Both the position numbers and the translations under genes were made by a program. From the NCBI GenBank assembly GCA_050246915.1, contig JBFWVD010000033.1, positions 1 through 55,640 of the forward strand: DNA of 55,640 nt. The letters run 5' to 3'. Positions 8,098 to 17,296 of this stretch are shown one piece after another (within the stretch, counting starts at the first letter, position 1; each line of letters begins with the position of its first letter). The notes below the pieces were generated by a model. The model had not been told where the DNA came from, searched no databases, and saw nothing but the letters and a program-made list of their open reading frames with translations. The DNA comes from JBFWVD01 sp050246915 (lineage in GTDB: Bacteria; Actinomycetota; Acidimicrobiia; Acidimicrobiales; Ilumatobacteraceae).

Positions 8098-9398
8098 CCG
8101 AGGACCTCGAGCGCGTCGAACACCGCTCCGGTGTTGCGCAGGGCGCGCTCCAGCGAGAACGCGTCGTCGAGCACCGACGCATCGGCGGTGCACTCCGGGT
8201 CGCTCTCGAGCAGGCCACGGAAGGGGACCTCCTCGGACCATGCCCGCATCGCGTTGCGCTGCACGATGCGATAGGCGTCATCACGGGTCATGCCGGATGC
8301 GACCAACGCCAGGAGGACCGGTTGGGAGAACACCAGCCCGAAACTGGCGTCGAGGTTGCGCTGCATACGGGCGGGATCGACCCGCCAGTTCGACGCCAGC
8401 GATGCCATCTTGCGCAGCACGTAGCAGGCCAACAGCGCCGAGTCGGGGAGGATCACCCGTTCCACCGAGGAGTGCGAGATGTCCCGCTCGTGCCACAAGG
8501 CCACGTCCTCGAGCCCGGCCGAGAGGTTGCCGCGCAAGATGCGGGCCAGGCCCGAGAGGCGCTCGGCGGTGATCGGGTTGCGCTTGTGGGGCATGGCCGA
8601 AGAACCCTTCTGCCCGGCCTTGAACCCCTCCTCCACCTCCCGCACCTCGGTTCGCTGCAGATGACGCAGTTCGGTCGAGTACATCTCGACGCTGGCCCCC
8701 ACCGAGGCGCAGGCGTAGAGGAACTGAGCATGACGATCCCGGGAGATGACCTGGGTGGCCGGGACCGCCTGCAGACCGAGCGCGGCGCACACGTGGGCTT
8801 CGACCGAGGGATCGATGTTGGAGTACGTGCCCACGGCGCCGGAGAGCTTGCCCACGGCGATCGCCTCGCGGGCAGCGACCAGGCGCTGGCGATCACGGTC
8901 CGATTGCAGTGCCCACAGCGCCACCTTGGCGCCGAACGTGGTGGGCTCGGCGTGGATACCGTGTGTGCGGCCCACCATGGCCGTGTCTCGGTAACGCAAG
9001 GCCTGTTCCTTGAACACAGCGGTGAGTGCCGTGGCATCGGCGATGAGCAGATCGCAGGCGGCGGTGAGCGTGGCGCACAGCGCCGTGTCGACCACATCGG
9101 AGCTGGTCAGGCCGTAGTGGATCCACTTCCCGGCCGGGGCGCCGATGGCGGCCTGGGTCACGTCGACGAAGGCGGCGACGTCGTGATCGGTGATCTTCTC
9201 CCGGTCGTTGACCGCCTGCACGAACGCGGCGTCGACCACCGGGGCCCGGTCTCGACAGGCCCTGGCCTCGTCGGCAGGCACGACGCCGAGGGCCGACCAG
9301 GCTTCGGTGGCCAACAGTTCGACCTCCATCCACTTGGCCATCCGGGCCTCATCGCTGAAGAGCCCAGCCATGTCCGGTTGTGAATAACGAGTGATCAA
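8094..9398 (-). CDS. purB: adenylosuccinate lyase
   Basis: 434 residues of the fumarase/aspartase superfamily. It cleaves SAICAR to AICAR and adenylosuccinate to AMP, releasing fumarate each time. The signature loop SSAMPHKRNP lies near 260-270, with WIHYGLTSSDVVDTAL, MVGRTHGIHAEPTTFG and ERVILPDSALL as other conserved blocks. The start MITRYSQPDMAGLFSDE matches the usual N-terminus. It heads the purBCSQ group; the 65 bases between it and the divergent zinc-finger gene must hold its promoter, though I cannot pick convincing -10 and -35 boxes. Confidence 0.97.
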   Translation of the reverse strand: MITRYSQPDMAGLFSDEARMAKWMEVELLATEAWSALGVVPADEARACRDRAPVVDAAFVQAVNDREKITDHDVAAFVDVTQAAIGAPAGKWIHYGLTSSDVVDTALCATLTAACDLLIADATALTAVFKEQALRYRDTAMVGRTHGIHAEPTTFGAKVALWALQSDRDRQRLVAAREAIAVGKLSGAVGTYSNIDPSVEAHVCAALGLQAVPATQVISRDRHAQFLYACASVGASVEMYSTELRHLQRTEVREVEEGFKAGQKGSSAMPHKRNPITAERLSGLARILRGNLSAGLEDVALWHERDISHSSVERVILPDSALLACYVLRKMASLASNWRVDPARMQRNLDASFGLVFSQPVLLALVASGMTRDDAYRIVQRNAMRAWSEEVPFRGLLESDPECTADASVLDDAFSLERALRNTGAVFDALEVLG

Positions 9399-9463
9399 GC
9401 CACACCTCCGAGTTGCCGAACACTACGAAGTTCCTACCGGCCGCCGCACGGAAGAGGCGATCC

Positions 9464-9811
9464 ATGCAGTGCAGCAAGCACCCATTCGACCGAGCATCTG
9501 ATGTCTGTTCCCACTGTGGGCAGGTCTTTTGCCGAGCGTGTCTCGTGTACCCGCGCGGCGAGCGAAGACTCGGTCTGTGCGTGCAGTGCACCATCGCCCG
9601 CTCCGGCATTCGCACGCGCGGGTCGCAGGCCAAGCCGCTCAAGCCGCGGATCGTGAAGAACCGACGCAAGGAATTGCGCGAGGCGCTGCGCAACGCCCCG
9701 AACACCAAGATCTCCTTCATCGAGTTGAGCGAGATCCCGTTCGTACCCGAAGAGGAGATCCTCCAGGGAGGCAAGGGACGGGCCGAGCAGAAGATCGACT
9801 GGTGCGCCTGA
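9464..9811 (+). CDS. small B-box-like zinc-binding protein
   Basis: 115 residues from the ATG at 9464, which has GAGG six bases upstream; a longer frame lacks such a site. The N-terminal half carries regularly spaced metal ligands: C-x3-H, then CSHCG, CRAC and CVQC, the cross-brace arrangement of B-box-type zinc fingers. The C-terminal half is basic (KPLKPRIVKNRRKELREALR) and ends in an acidic and then mixed segment. In bacteria such domains usually occur at the N-terminus of membrane or peptidase proteins; here the finger stands almost alone. It ends five bases from the purD stop on the opposite strand, so the two transcripts converge with no room for a spacer. Confidence 0.8.
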   Translation: MQCSKHPFDRASDVCSHCGQVFCRACLVYPRGERRLGLCVQCTIARSGIRTRGSQAKPLKPRIVKNRRKELREALRNAPNTKISFIELSEIPFVPEEEILQGGKGRAEQKIDWCA

Positions 9812-9816
9812 CCTGA

Positions 9817-11031
9817 TCAGCGGCCGGCGGCGATGTCGTGACGCACGACCATGCCCGGCCAGTTGATCTGCGCGACGCCGGCATAGGCCCGATCGCGAGC
9901 GGCGGCGATGGTCGATCCTGTTCCGGTGACCGTGAGGACGCGCCCGCCTGCGGTGACGAGCGAACCATCAGGTGAACGACCGACCCCGGCGCAATACACC
10001 GTCACGCCGTCGATGGCGCCGGCCGCCTCGATCCCGCTGATCGCGTCGCCGTATCGGGGCGATGTGGGATAGCCCTCGCTGGCGCACACCACGGTGACCG
10101 CGGCATCGCTCGACACCTGCGGATCGGTGCGCAGTGCACCGGAGGCCGCCTCGGCCAGCAAGCCGGCCACATCACCGAGCAGGCGTGGCAACACCACTTG
10201 CGTCTCAGGGTCACCGAAGCGGGCGTTGTACTCGAGGACCTTGGGGCCGTTGGGTGTCAGCATCAATCCGGCGTACAGCACGCCGCGGTAGTCGATCCCG
10301 CGACGGCGCAGTTCGGCCAAGGTCGGCTCCACGCAGTTGGCCACCACCGCGTCAACCAAACGTGCATCGACGAACGGCAATGGGGAGTAGGCGCCCATGC
10401 CGCCGGTGTTGGGGCCGAGGTCGCCATCACCCACCCGCTTGAAGTCCTGCGCGGCGGGCAGCGCCACGATGCGATGCCCATCGGTGAGGCAGAGCAGGCT
10501 CACCTCCGGGCCGCTCATGCCTTCCTCGATCACCACGGTGCGTCCGGCCGCGCCGAACGCGCTCCCGCTCAGCTTGTCGCGCACATCGGACTCGGCCTCG
10601 GCCAGATCGGTGGTGACGAGCACCCCCTTGCCGGCCGCGAGGCCGTCGGTCTTCACCACATAGAGCCCGTCGAGGGTGCGCAGGAACGCGACGGCCGAGT
10701 CGGCATCGGTGAACGTCCCGTGCGCGGCGGTGGGAACGCCGGCATCGACGAGCAGCTGCTTCATCCACGCCTTGGAGCCCTCGAGCTGCGCGCCGTCGGC
10801 ACCAGGTCCGAACACCAACGCGCCGCGGGCACGGAGGCGGTCGGCGAGGCCGTCGACCAGTGGCTGCTCGGGTCCGATGACGAACAGATCGGCCTCCAGC
10901 TCCTCGGGCGGGGTGGGGACCGACCCGGGGATGCCCGGATTGCCAGGCGTCACGAAGACCTCGGCCGTGCGCGACAGCGCGTGGGCGAGCGCGTGCTCGC
11001 GGCCACCGGAGCCGACGACGACCGCTCTCAT
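9817..11031 (-). CDS. purD: phosphoribosylamine-glycine ligase
   Basis: 404 residues, GAR synthetase with an ATP-grasp fold. It joins phosphoribosylamine and glycine with ATP, step two of purine synthesis. Motifs seen: GSGGREHALAHAL at the N-terminus, KTDGLAAGKGV, GPEVSLLCLTDG, PNTGGMGAYSP and EYNARFGDPETQ. Length is slightly under the usual 420-430. It is 36 bases downstream of purA and likely shares its transcript. Confidence 0.97.
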   Translation of the reverse strand: MRAVVVGSGGREHALAHALSRTAEVFVTPGNPGIPGSVPTPPEELEADLFVIGPEQPLVDGLADRLRARGALVFGPGADGAQLEGSKAWMKQLLVDAGVPTAAHGTFTDADSAVAFLRTLDGLYVVKTDGLAAGKGVLVTTDLAEAESDVRDKLSGSAFGAAGRTVVIEEGMSGPEVSLLCLTDGHRIVALPAAQDFKRVGDGDLGPNTGGMGAYSPLPFVDARLVDAVVANCVEPTLAELRRRGIDYRGVLYAGLMLTPNGPKVLEYNARFGDPETQVVLPRLLGDVAGLLAEAASGALRTDPQVSSDAAVTVVCASEGYPTSPRYGDAISGIEAAGAIDGVTVYCAGVGRSPDGSLVTAGGRVLTVTGTGSTIAAARDRAYAGVAQINWPGMVVRHDIAAGR

Positions 11032-11067
11032 GTCGCGCTCACGGTGCGCTGGCCTGCCGACCGATGC

Positions 11068-12348
11068 TCACGAAGTGAAGTGGACGAACTGCTCGCGGCC
11101 CGGCCCGGTCCCGACGAACCCGATGGGCACGCCGATCTGCGACTGCAGGAACGACAGGTACTCACGAGCAGCGGTGGGGAGCTCGTGGAGCTCGGTGCAC
11201 TTGGTGAGATCGGTCTTCCAGCCGGGGAAGGTCTCGTAGATGGCCTTGGCCTTGTGCAGATCGCTCTGGTGATACGGCAGCTGCGTGACGCGCTTGCCGT
11301 CGATCTCGTACGCCACGCACACCTTCACCTCATCGAAGGTGTCCATCACGTCGAGCTTGGTGATCGAGACCTCGCTGAGCGAGTTGAGCCGCACCGCGTG
11401 GCGGAGCATGACGGCATCGAACCAGCCGGTGCGGCGACGGCGGCCGGTGTTCGTGCCGTACTCGTGGCCGATGTCGACCAGCGCGTCGCCGACCTCGTCG
11501 AACAGCTCCGAGGGGAACGGACCGGCACCGACACGGGTGCAATAGGCCTTGGCGATGCCGATGACCCGATCGATGTGACGAGGTCCAACGCCCGCTCCGG
11601 TGCAGGCGCCACCGGCCACCGGGTTGGAACTGGTGACGAACGGATAGGTGCCGTGGTCGAGGTCGAGGAAGGTGGCCTGCGCGCCTTCGAAGAGCACGTT
11701 CTGTCCGGCCTCGAGCGCGTCGTGCACCAGGTTCACCGTGTCGGCGATATAGGGCGCAACACGCGGCGCGATCTCGTCGAGATAGCGCTCGCGGATGGCG
11801 GACTCGACGAGCGGCAGACGGTTGTAGACGCGGGTGAGGATCGAGTTCTTCTCCTTGAGCGCCACCGAGAGCTTCTCGGAGAAGATCTTCGGGTCGAGGA
11901 GGTCCTGCACGCGCAGCCCGCTGCGCAGCGCCTTGTCGGCGTACGCCGGGCCGATGCCCCGACGGGTGGTGCCCAGCTTTTTGCGGCCGAGGCGACGCTC
12001 GGTGACGGCGTCGATCTCGGCGTGGTACGGGAGGATGAGATGTGCGTTGCCCGACACCTTCAACCGGCTGCAATCGACGCCCTTGAGCGTGAGGCGGTCG
12101 ATCTCGGCCAGGAGCACGACCGGGTCGACGACCACGCCGTTGCCGATGACCGGGATGATGTGGTCGTAGAGGACGCCTGAGGGGATGAGCTGCAGGGCGA
12201 AGCTCTCACCGTTGACGACAATGGTGTGACCAGCGTTGTGGCCACCTTGGTAGCGGACCACCATCGCCATCTCTTTGGCGAGGAGGTCGGTGAGCTTGCC
12301 CTTGCCTTCGTCACCCCACTGGGTGCCGACGACGATCGTTGCTGGCAC
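11068..12348 (-). CDS. purA: adenylosuccinate synthetase
   Basis: 426 residues from a GTG at 12348 with GGAG nine bases upstream; a longer frame upstream adds a poorly matching N-terminus. It converts IMP and aspartate to adenylosuccinate with GTP. Signatures: VVGTQWGDEGKGKLTDLLA at the N-terminus, QGGHNAGHT, GIGPAYADKALR, and TTTGR-type GTNTGRRRRTGWFD. PurB then makes AMP, so the two enzymes of the AMP branch lie in the same region. Small hairpins occur in the leader at 12374-12421. Confidence 0.97.
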   Translation of the reverse strand: MPATIVVGTQWGDEGKGKLTDLLAKEMAMVVRYQGGHNAGHTIVVNGESFALQLIPSGVLYDHIIPVIGNGVVVDPVVLLAEIDRLTLKGVDCSRLKVSGNAHLILPYHAEIDAVTERRLGRKKLGTTRRGIGPAYADKALRSGLRVQDLLDPKIFSEKLSVALKEKNSILTRVYNRLPLVESAIRERYLDEIAPRVAPYIADTVNLVHDALEAGQNVLFEGAQATFLDLDHGTYPFVTSSNPVAGGACTGAGVGPRHIDRVIGIAKAYCTRVGAGPFPSELFDEVGDALVDIGHEYGTNTGRRRRTGWFDAVMLRHAVRLNSLSEVSITKLDVMDTFDEVKVCVAYEIDGKRVTQLPYHQSDLHKAKAIYETFPGWKTDLTKCTELHELPTAAREYLSFLQSQIGVPIGFVGTGPGREQFVHFTS

Positions 12349-12417
12349 GAGTCGAATCTCCCTGGCTCTTGAACGCGCCATCGTAGGCGCGGCCAGGGGT
12401 TCCAACCCGATCCGGTT

Positions 12418-12457
12418 CGGGAGGCCAGCGCGGCGACACAGCGACGCCGGCCTCCCG
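12418..12457 (-). terminator. hairpin downstream of the secreted Gly-rich protein gene
   Basis: A 9-bp perfect stem (CGGGAGGCC at 12418-12426 with GGCCTCCCG at 12449-12457) lies 17 bases past the stop of the 12474-13010 gene. No U-tract is visible, which is common for terminators in GC-rich actinobacteria. Confidence 0.6.
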
Positions 12458-12473
12458 AGCGAGCAGGCTCCGG

Positions 12474-13010
12474 TCAGCCCACGACGATGGTGAGCGGGGC
12501 GCTGCAGGTCTCGAGCAACGCACCCGAAGCATCGATCGGTGCGCCAGGCAACAGCGCGGTGCGGGTACCGGTGAACGTGAGCGCATAGGTGCCTCGCGGC
12601 AGCGACGAGTTGACCTCGACGGTGGTGATCGAGCTCGCGGTACCCAGCTCGCTGCGATTACCTCCGAAGCTCACCACGTTCTGGCCAGTGCCATCGACCA
12701 GCGTGCGGAACATCCAATAGCCACCGGTGTTGCCCGACATGACGAGCACTTCCTTGACGCGGCCACCCGAGCCCTTGCCGAGGCTCACGCTCAGGTTGGT
12801 GCCGTTGTTGCACGCCGCCACGGCCGAAGCACCGACCTTGATGACACCCGCTGTCGTGGTGGTTCCGCCACCGCCGCCACCGGTACCGCCACCACCACCG
12901 CCTCCGGAACCACCCTTCGCTTGGCCGACGGTGGGAAGGGCAAGGCACGTGGCTGCGATGACCGTCGCGGCGAGCGCAGCGCGACGGCGGGACGACATGG
13001 ATGACGACAT
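12474..13010 (-). CDS. secreted protein with glycine-rich linker
   Basis: 178 residues. The ATG at 13010 has GAGGAG five bases upstream, an ideal site. Residues 8-30 (RRRAALAATVIAATCLALP...GQA) are a signal peptide, followed by KGG and a run of about 20 glycines interrupted by Thr, then a compact domain of beta character. Two cysteines, in AACNNGT and LETCSAP, may pair. The strands alternate with Ser/Thr/Asn-rich turns, as in extracellular Ig-like or all-beta modules, but I recognise no family. The gene sits between guaB1 and purA with a hairpin on each side, so it is probably a separate unit rather than part of the purine operon. Confidence 0.78.
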   Translation of the reverse strand: MSSSMSSRRRAALAATVIAATCLALPTVGQAKGGSGGGGGGGTGGGGGGTTTTAGVIKVGASAVAACNNGTNLSVSLGKGSGGRVKEVLVMSGNTGGYWMFRTLVDGTGQNVVSFGGNRSELGTASSITTVEVNSSLPRGTYALTFTGTRTALLPGAPIDASGALLETCSAPLTIVVG

Positions 13011-13049
13011 GGGGGCTCCTCGATGAGATCGGAACGAACCCCGTGATGA

Positions 13050-13069
13050 TCGGGACATGCGGGTCCCGA
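13050..13069 (-). terminator. hairpin downstream of guaB1
   Basis: TCGGGAC at 13050-13056 pairs with GTCCCGA at 13063-13069 across a 6-base loop. It lies 46 bases past the guaB1 stop and upstream of the secreted-protein gene. No U-tract follows. Confidence 0.5.
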
Positions 13070-13114
13070 CCGATATCGGACCATGGTCGTAGGACCAGCG
13101 GGCGCCGCAGCGAC

Positions 13115-14554
13115 CTACCAGGAGGTCGGGAGCGGGCGGCCCTCGTCGTAGCCGGCCGAGCCTTGCAGCCCGACGACGGCCTGCGCATGGAACTCCTCGA
13201 CCGTGCGGGCCCCGGCATAGGTGCATGCGCTGCGGACCCCGGCCACGATCTGGTCGATGATGTCCTCGACGCCGGCGCGTTCGGGATCGAGGTACATCCG
13301 CGAGGTCGAGATGCCCTCTTGGAACAGCTCCTTGCGAGCGCGGTCGAAGGCCGACTCGTGCTGGGTTCGACCACGCACGGCGCGGTGCGAGGCCATGCCG
13401 TAGTTCTCCTTGTACAAGCGCCCATCCGCGCTGCGCTGCACGTCGGCCGCACTCTCGTAGGTGCCGGCGAACCACGAGCCGATCATCACGCTGGCCGCGC
13501 CCGCCGCCAGGGCCAGGGCCACATCACGTGGATGGCGCGTCCCACCATCGGCCCAGATGTTCTTGCCCATCGAACGGGCCGCCTCAGCGCACTCCAGCAC
13601 CGCCGAGAACTGCGGGCGGCCGACACCCGTCATCATGCGCGTGGTGCACATGGCCCCGGGTCCGACGCCCACCTTCACCACATCGGCACCCGCCCGCAGC
13701 AGATCGCGCGTTCCCGACGCGGTCACCACGTTCCCGGCCACGATGATCGTGTCGGGCACCACCTTGCGCACCTTGACGATGGCTTCGAGCATCTTGGTCT
13801 GATGCCCGTGGGCGGTGTCGATCACGATCACATCAGCACCGGCGGCCACCAGATGCTTGGCCTTCGCGGCCGGATCACCGTTGATGCCCACCGCGGCCGC
13901 GCACATCAAACGACCAGAGGCATCCACTGCCGGGCGGTACAACGCAGACCGCAACGCACCCTTGCGGGTGATGGCCCCGACCAGTCGCCCGTCATCGTCC
14001 ACCACCGGAGCCGCGCTCACGCGTTGCACGCCGAGTTGATCGAAGATCTGCTCCAGCGACGACACCGACGCGACGGTGAACACGTCCGAACTCATCACGG
14101 TGCGCAGCTGCGCGAACCGGTCCTGACCGATGCCGTCTCGCTCGGTGAAGATGCCCACCGGACGCCGATCGGCGTCGACGACGATGACCGCGCCGTGCAC
14201 CCGCTTGTTGATGAGGGCGAGCGCCTCGCCCACGGTGTCGGTGGGCGCCAGCGTCACCGGCGTGTCGAAGATGAGATGGCGGGACTTCACATAGCCGATC
14301 ACGTTCGACAGCACGTCGAGCGGGATGTCCTGGGGGAACACGGTGATGGCTCCGCGGCGAGCCGTTGTCTCGGCCATGCGCCGGCCGGCCACCGCCGTCA
14401 TGTTGGCCACCGCGATGGGGAGCGTGGTGCCCACCTGGTCGGGCGTGGTCAGGTCCACATCGAGCCGCGAGGCGACCTCGCTCATCGACGGCACGAGGAA
14501 CACGTCGTTGTAGGTGAGCTCGTGGCTCGGGGAGACGTCGTTCAAGAACTTCAC
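13115..14554 (-). CDS. guaB1: GuaB1 family IMPDH-like protein, probable GMP reductase with CBS pair
   Basis: 479 residues from a GTG. A TIM barrel begins LTYNDVFLVP and is interrupted by two CBS domains (about 95-215: VTLAPTDTVGEAL...GAVIVVDADRRPVGIFTERD and a second copy ending PVVDDDGRLVGAITRKG). The catalytic cysteine loop is GVGPGAMCTTRMMTGVG near 305. IMPDH and GMP reductase share this fold. The mycobacterial GuaB1 homologue is known to be a CBS-containing GMP reductase, reducing GMP to IMP with NADPH, and this protein has the same layout; assignment here rests on that relationship. CBS domains usually bind purine nucleotides, so allosteric control by ATP/GTP is expected. Confidence 0.88.
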   Translation of the reverse strand: MKFLNDVSPSHELTYNDVFLVPSMSEVASRLDVDLTTPDQVGTTLPIAVANMTAVAGRRMAETTARRGAITVFPQDIPLDVLSNVIGYVKSRHLIFDTPVTLAPTDTVGEALALINKRVHGAVIVVDADRRPVGIFTERDGIGQDRFAQLRTVMSSDVFTVASVSSLEQIFDQLGVQRVSAAPVVDDDGRLVGAITRKGALRSALYRPAVDASGRLMCAAAVGINGDPAAKAKHLVAAGADVIVIDTAHGHQTKMLEAIVKVRKVVPDTIIVAGNVVTASGTRDLLRAGADVVKVGVGPGAMCTTRMMTGVGRPQFSAVLECAEAARSMGKNIWADGGTRHPRDVALALAAGAASVMIGSWFAGTYESAADVQRSADGRLYKENYGMASHRAVRGRTQHESAFDRARKELFQEGISTSRMYLDPERAGVEDIIDQIVAGVRSACTYAGARTVEEFHAQAVVGLQGSAGYDEGRPLPTSW

Positions 14555-14614
14555 GAGGGTGCGACGCTACCGCAGCGGACCGGATCGTTCCCCAGAACAC
14601 TTGCGAAAACGAGA

Positions 14615-14652
14615 AGTCGGTCGGCCTCGGCACGCCCGTTGACCGACCGACT
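14615..14652. other. strong hairpin between cysE and guaB1
   Basis: A 10-bp perfect stem (AGTCGGTCGG at 14615-14624 with CCGACCGACT at 14643-14652) lies in the 250-base gap. It could end the cysE transcript or act in the guaB1 leader. A second weaker foldback (GTGCCT/AGGCAC, 14721-14747) lies nearer cysE. Confidence 0.45.
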
Positions 14653-14804
14653 CGTTGGGGGCCGGTGCTGTTGCGCCCGTTCACCCGGTGACGCCGTCAG
14701 AGAACCATCAGCTCGATGGGGTGCCTAGAGGGTTTCCCCCCAGGCACGTGTCCGTCGCGCGTCGACGTCGAGGTCGGCCAGGTCACCTCACCGGCCAGGT
14801 CTCC

Positions 14805-15506
14805 TCAGATGATGAAGTCGTCCTCGGTGACCCACACACCGTTGGCGTCGAGTCGCGGATCACGTGTGTCGACATGACCGGTCACCGCCGACTCGAGTTC
14901 GTCCACTCGCCGCAGGAGCGAACTGAGGCTGGCGCCGACGAGGTCGGGCAACAGTGCATCCTCGACATCGGGCGCGGTGTGAGGGGTACGCGGTTTGCTG
15001 CGGGCGATGACCTGACCGGGCACGCCGACCACCACCGAGTTGGGCGGCACCTCACGCACCACGACGGCGTTGGCGCCCACCTTGGAATCGTTGCCCACAT
15101 GGAACGGTCCGAGGATCTTGGCCCCGGCGCCGATGGTGACGCGATCGCCGATGGTCGGGTGACGCTTGCCGTGTTCGAGGCTCGTGCCGCCGAGGGTGAC
15201 CCCGTGGTACATCATCACGTCCTCGCCGATCTCGGCGGTTTCACCGATGACCACACCCATGCCGTGGTCGATGAACAACCCCGGCCCGATGGTGGCGCCC
15301 GGATGGATCTCGATCCCGGTGAGGATCCGGGTCACCTGCGACAGGGCCCTCCCAACGAAGCGGCAGTTGTGCGTCCACAGCCAGTGCGCGACCCGATGGC
15401 TCCACAGCGCGTGCAGCCCCGGATACAGAAGAGCAACTTCGATTGACGAGCGTGCCGCTGGGTCGCGCTCGCGTGCCGCGCGCAGATCGCGACGGAAGTT
15501 GCCCAC
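14805..15506 (-). CDS. cysE: serine O-acetyltransferase
   Basis: 233 residues from a GTG located one base after the cysK stop. It acetylates serine with acetyl-CoA to give O-acetylserine, the substrate of CysK. The left-handed beta-helix hexapeptide pattern is clear: GIEIHPGATIGPGLFIDHGMGVVIGETAEIGEDVMMYHGVTLGGTS, then IGAGAKILGPFHVGN. The active-site DHGMG and HGVTLGG blocks are intact. The protein lacks the N-terminal helical domain of E. coli CysE and belongs to the shorter EpsC-like form; the tail after 190 is variable. Confidence 0.95.
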   Translation of the reverse strand: MGNFRRDLRAARERDPAARSSIEVALLYPGLHALWSHRVAHWLWTHNCRFVGRALSQVTRILTGIEIHPGATIGPGLFIDHGMGVVIGETAEIGEDVMMYHGVTLGGTSLEHGKRHPTIGDRVTIGAGAKILGPFHVGNDSKVGANAVVVREVPPNSVVVGVPGQVIARSKPRTPHTAPDVEDALLPDLVGASLSSLLRRVDELESAVTGHVDTRDPRLDANGVWVTEDDFII

Positions 15507-15507
15507 G

Positions 15508-16440
15508 TCAATCCACGAGGTCGGCGAACAGCGCAGTACTGAGATAGCGCTCGCCGAACGACGGGATGATCACCATGATCAGCTTGCCGGCGTTCTCCGG
15601 CCGCTTCGCCACCTCGATCGCAGCCCACGTGGCGGCTCCCGACGAGATACCCACCAGGAGTCCTTCTTCACGCGCCATCGCCCGAGCCACCGAGAACGCA
15701 TCCTCGTTGGCCACCTTGATGACCTCGTTGTAGATGGTGGTGTCCAAGTTGCCCGGGACGAAGCCAGCGCCGATGCCCTGGATGGGATGCGGCCCCTTCA
15801 CACCACCGGACAGGATCGGCGACGCCGCCGGTTCCACCGCGATGATCTGCACCGACGGCTTGCGCTCCTTGAGCACCTGGCCCACTCCGGTGATGGTGCC
15901 ACCGGTGCCCACACCACCGACGACGATGTCGATCTTGCCGTCGGTGTCGCGCCAGATCTCCTCGGCGGTGGTGACCCGATGGATGGCGGGGTTGGCCGGG
16001 TTGTCGAACTGCTGGGGCATGAAGTACTTGGGGTCGCTCTTGGCCAGTTCCTCGGCCTTGGCGATGGCGCCGGCCATGCCCTCGGGCCCGGGGGTGAGCA
16101 CCAGCTCCGCGCCATAGGCCCGCAGCAGCATGCGCCGCTCCTTGCTCATGGTCTCGGGCATGGTGAGCACGATCTTGTAGCCACGGGCCGCCGCCACCAT
16201 GGCCAGCGCGATGCCGGTGTTGCCGCTGGTGGGCTCCACGATGACCGTGTCGGGCCCGATGAGGCCGTCGCGCTCGGCGGCATCGATCATGGCCACGCCG
16301 ATGCGGTCCTTGACGCTGTGGGCCGGGTTGTAGAACTCGAGCTTGGCCACCACATCGCCGACGGCACCGCTGGTGACCCGACGCAGGCGAACGAGCGGCG
16401 TGTTCCCCACGAGTTCGGTGACATTCTCGGCGATGCGCAT
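15508..16440 (-). CDS. cysK: cysteine synthase A
   Basis: 310 residues from an ATG with GGAG seven bases upstream. A pyridoxal-phosphate enzyme making cysteine from O-acetylserine and sulfide. The cofactor lysine lies in NPAHSVKDRIG near 40, the substrate loop is EPTSGNTGIALA, and the phosphate-binding loop is GGVGTGGTITGVG; GISSGAA closes the pocket. It is immediately upstream of cysE with a single base between them, an order also seen in other bacteria. The 133 bases to the divergent acetyltransferase gene hold the promoters of both. Confidence 0.97.
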   Translation of the reverse strand: MRIAENVTELVGNTPLVRLRRVTSGAVGDVVAKLEFYNPAHSVKDRIGVAMIDAAERDGLIGPDTVIVEPTSGNTGIALAMVAAARGYKIVLTMPETMSKERRMLLRAYGAELVLTPGPEGMAGAIAKAEELAKSDPKYFMPQQFDNPANPAIHRVTTAEEIWRDTDGKIDIVVGGVGTGGTITGVGQVLKERKPSVQIIAVEPAASPILSGGVKGPHPIQGIGAGFVPGNLDTTIYNEVIKVANEDAFSVARAMAREEGLLVGISSGAATWAAIEVAKRPENAGKLIMVIIPSFGERYLSTALFADLVD

Positions 16441-16573
16441 CGTTGCGCTCCTTGATCGATCGGTGTGTGACCGAGCGAGCATATGCCGACAATCCCGATC
16501 AGAGAAGTGGGGCATCGCCCCTTTGTCTGCACCGCTCGAATCAGAGACATCCCTCGACATCGCGTGAGCCATC

Positions 16574-17293
16574 ATGCGGACCATGTCCGAGCTCACGCCC
16601 AGTCCGCATCCTCTCGACAACGCGGTCTGGGCAGCGCTGACGACGGTCCATGCCTCCGCTGCCGAAGCGAGTGGCGGCGCCCGGCGCTATCGCTCGGACG
16701 TTTCTCCGTTCGGAGCGGTGGACCAGTTCACTCCGACCGTGTGGGATGACATCGCACCACTGTGCCGTCCGGGTGATCCGGTGGTGTTGTTCCGCCCGGG
16801 CATCCCCGACCCGCCACCGGGCTGGGCAGCTGTGCGTCGGGGACAAGGGCATCAGATGCTCCTCACCGACCCCGACCGACTCGCCGACTTCGCCGGCCTT
16901 GCGCTCACCGTGCTCGACGAGAGCCATGTGCAAGAAATGTTGACGCTCGTTGCCTTGACCGAACCCGGCCCGTTCAAACCCCGCACGATCGACCTCGGTC
17001 GCTACGTCGGCGTCATCGAGGACGGGGCGCTCGTGGCCATGGCCGGGGAGCGGTTCGCTCTCCCGGGTTTCCGTGAGATCTCCGCCGTGTGCACGCATCC
17101 CTCGACGCGGGGCAGGGGCCTGGCCGCCGCCCTCACCAGCGCCGTGGCCGCAGCGATGCTGGAGCGGGGTGAGCAACCGTTCTTGCACGTGGCCGCGCAC
17201 AACGACGACGCACGACGGATCTACGAGCGCCTCGGCTTCAGCACCCGGACCATGGTGGACCTGGTGGTCCTCGAGCACTCACCCCAGCGATGA
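16574..17293 (+). CDS. GNAT family N-acetyltransferase
   Basis: 239 residues; ATG at 16574 or, three codons in, 16583. The C-terminal half has the GNAT acetyl-CoA core: EISAVCTHPSTRGRGLAAALTSAVAAAML (motif A, with RGRGLA binding the pyrophosphate) and LHVAAHNDDARRIYERLGFSTR (motif B). The N-terminal half resembles the FR47-like/GCN5-related pair, so this may be a duplicated-fold protein. Acceptor substrate is unknown. The gene is divergent from cysK and ends at a strong hairpin. A near match to the GTCAA motif (GCAA-N6-TTGAC at 16930-16944) lies inside it and uses codons unusual for the gene. Confidence 0.88.
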   Translation: MRTMSELTPSPHPLDNAVWAALTTVHASAAEASGGARRYRSDVSPFGAVDQFTPTVWDDIAPLCRPGDPVVLFRPGIPDPPPGWAAVRRGQGHQMLLTDPDRLADFAGLALTVLDESHVQEMLTLVALTEPGPFKPRTIDLGRYVGVIEDGALVAMAGERFALPGFREISAVCTHPSTRGRGLAAALTSAVAAAMLERGEQPFLHVAAHNDDARRIYERLGFSTRTMVDLVVLEHSPQR

Positions 17294-17296
17294 GTG

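Noticed and set aside
10198..12180. 660-codon open frame opposite purD and purA
   Set aside because: Shadow of two certain genes; composition is that of antisense GC-rich codons.
13001..14728. 575-codon open frame opposite guaB1
   Set aside because: Entirely antisense to guaB1, without recognisable protein features.
14721..14747. Riboswitch in the leader between cysE and guaB1
   Set aside because: Only a short interrupted foldback is visible; no conserved riboswitch core can be identified.
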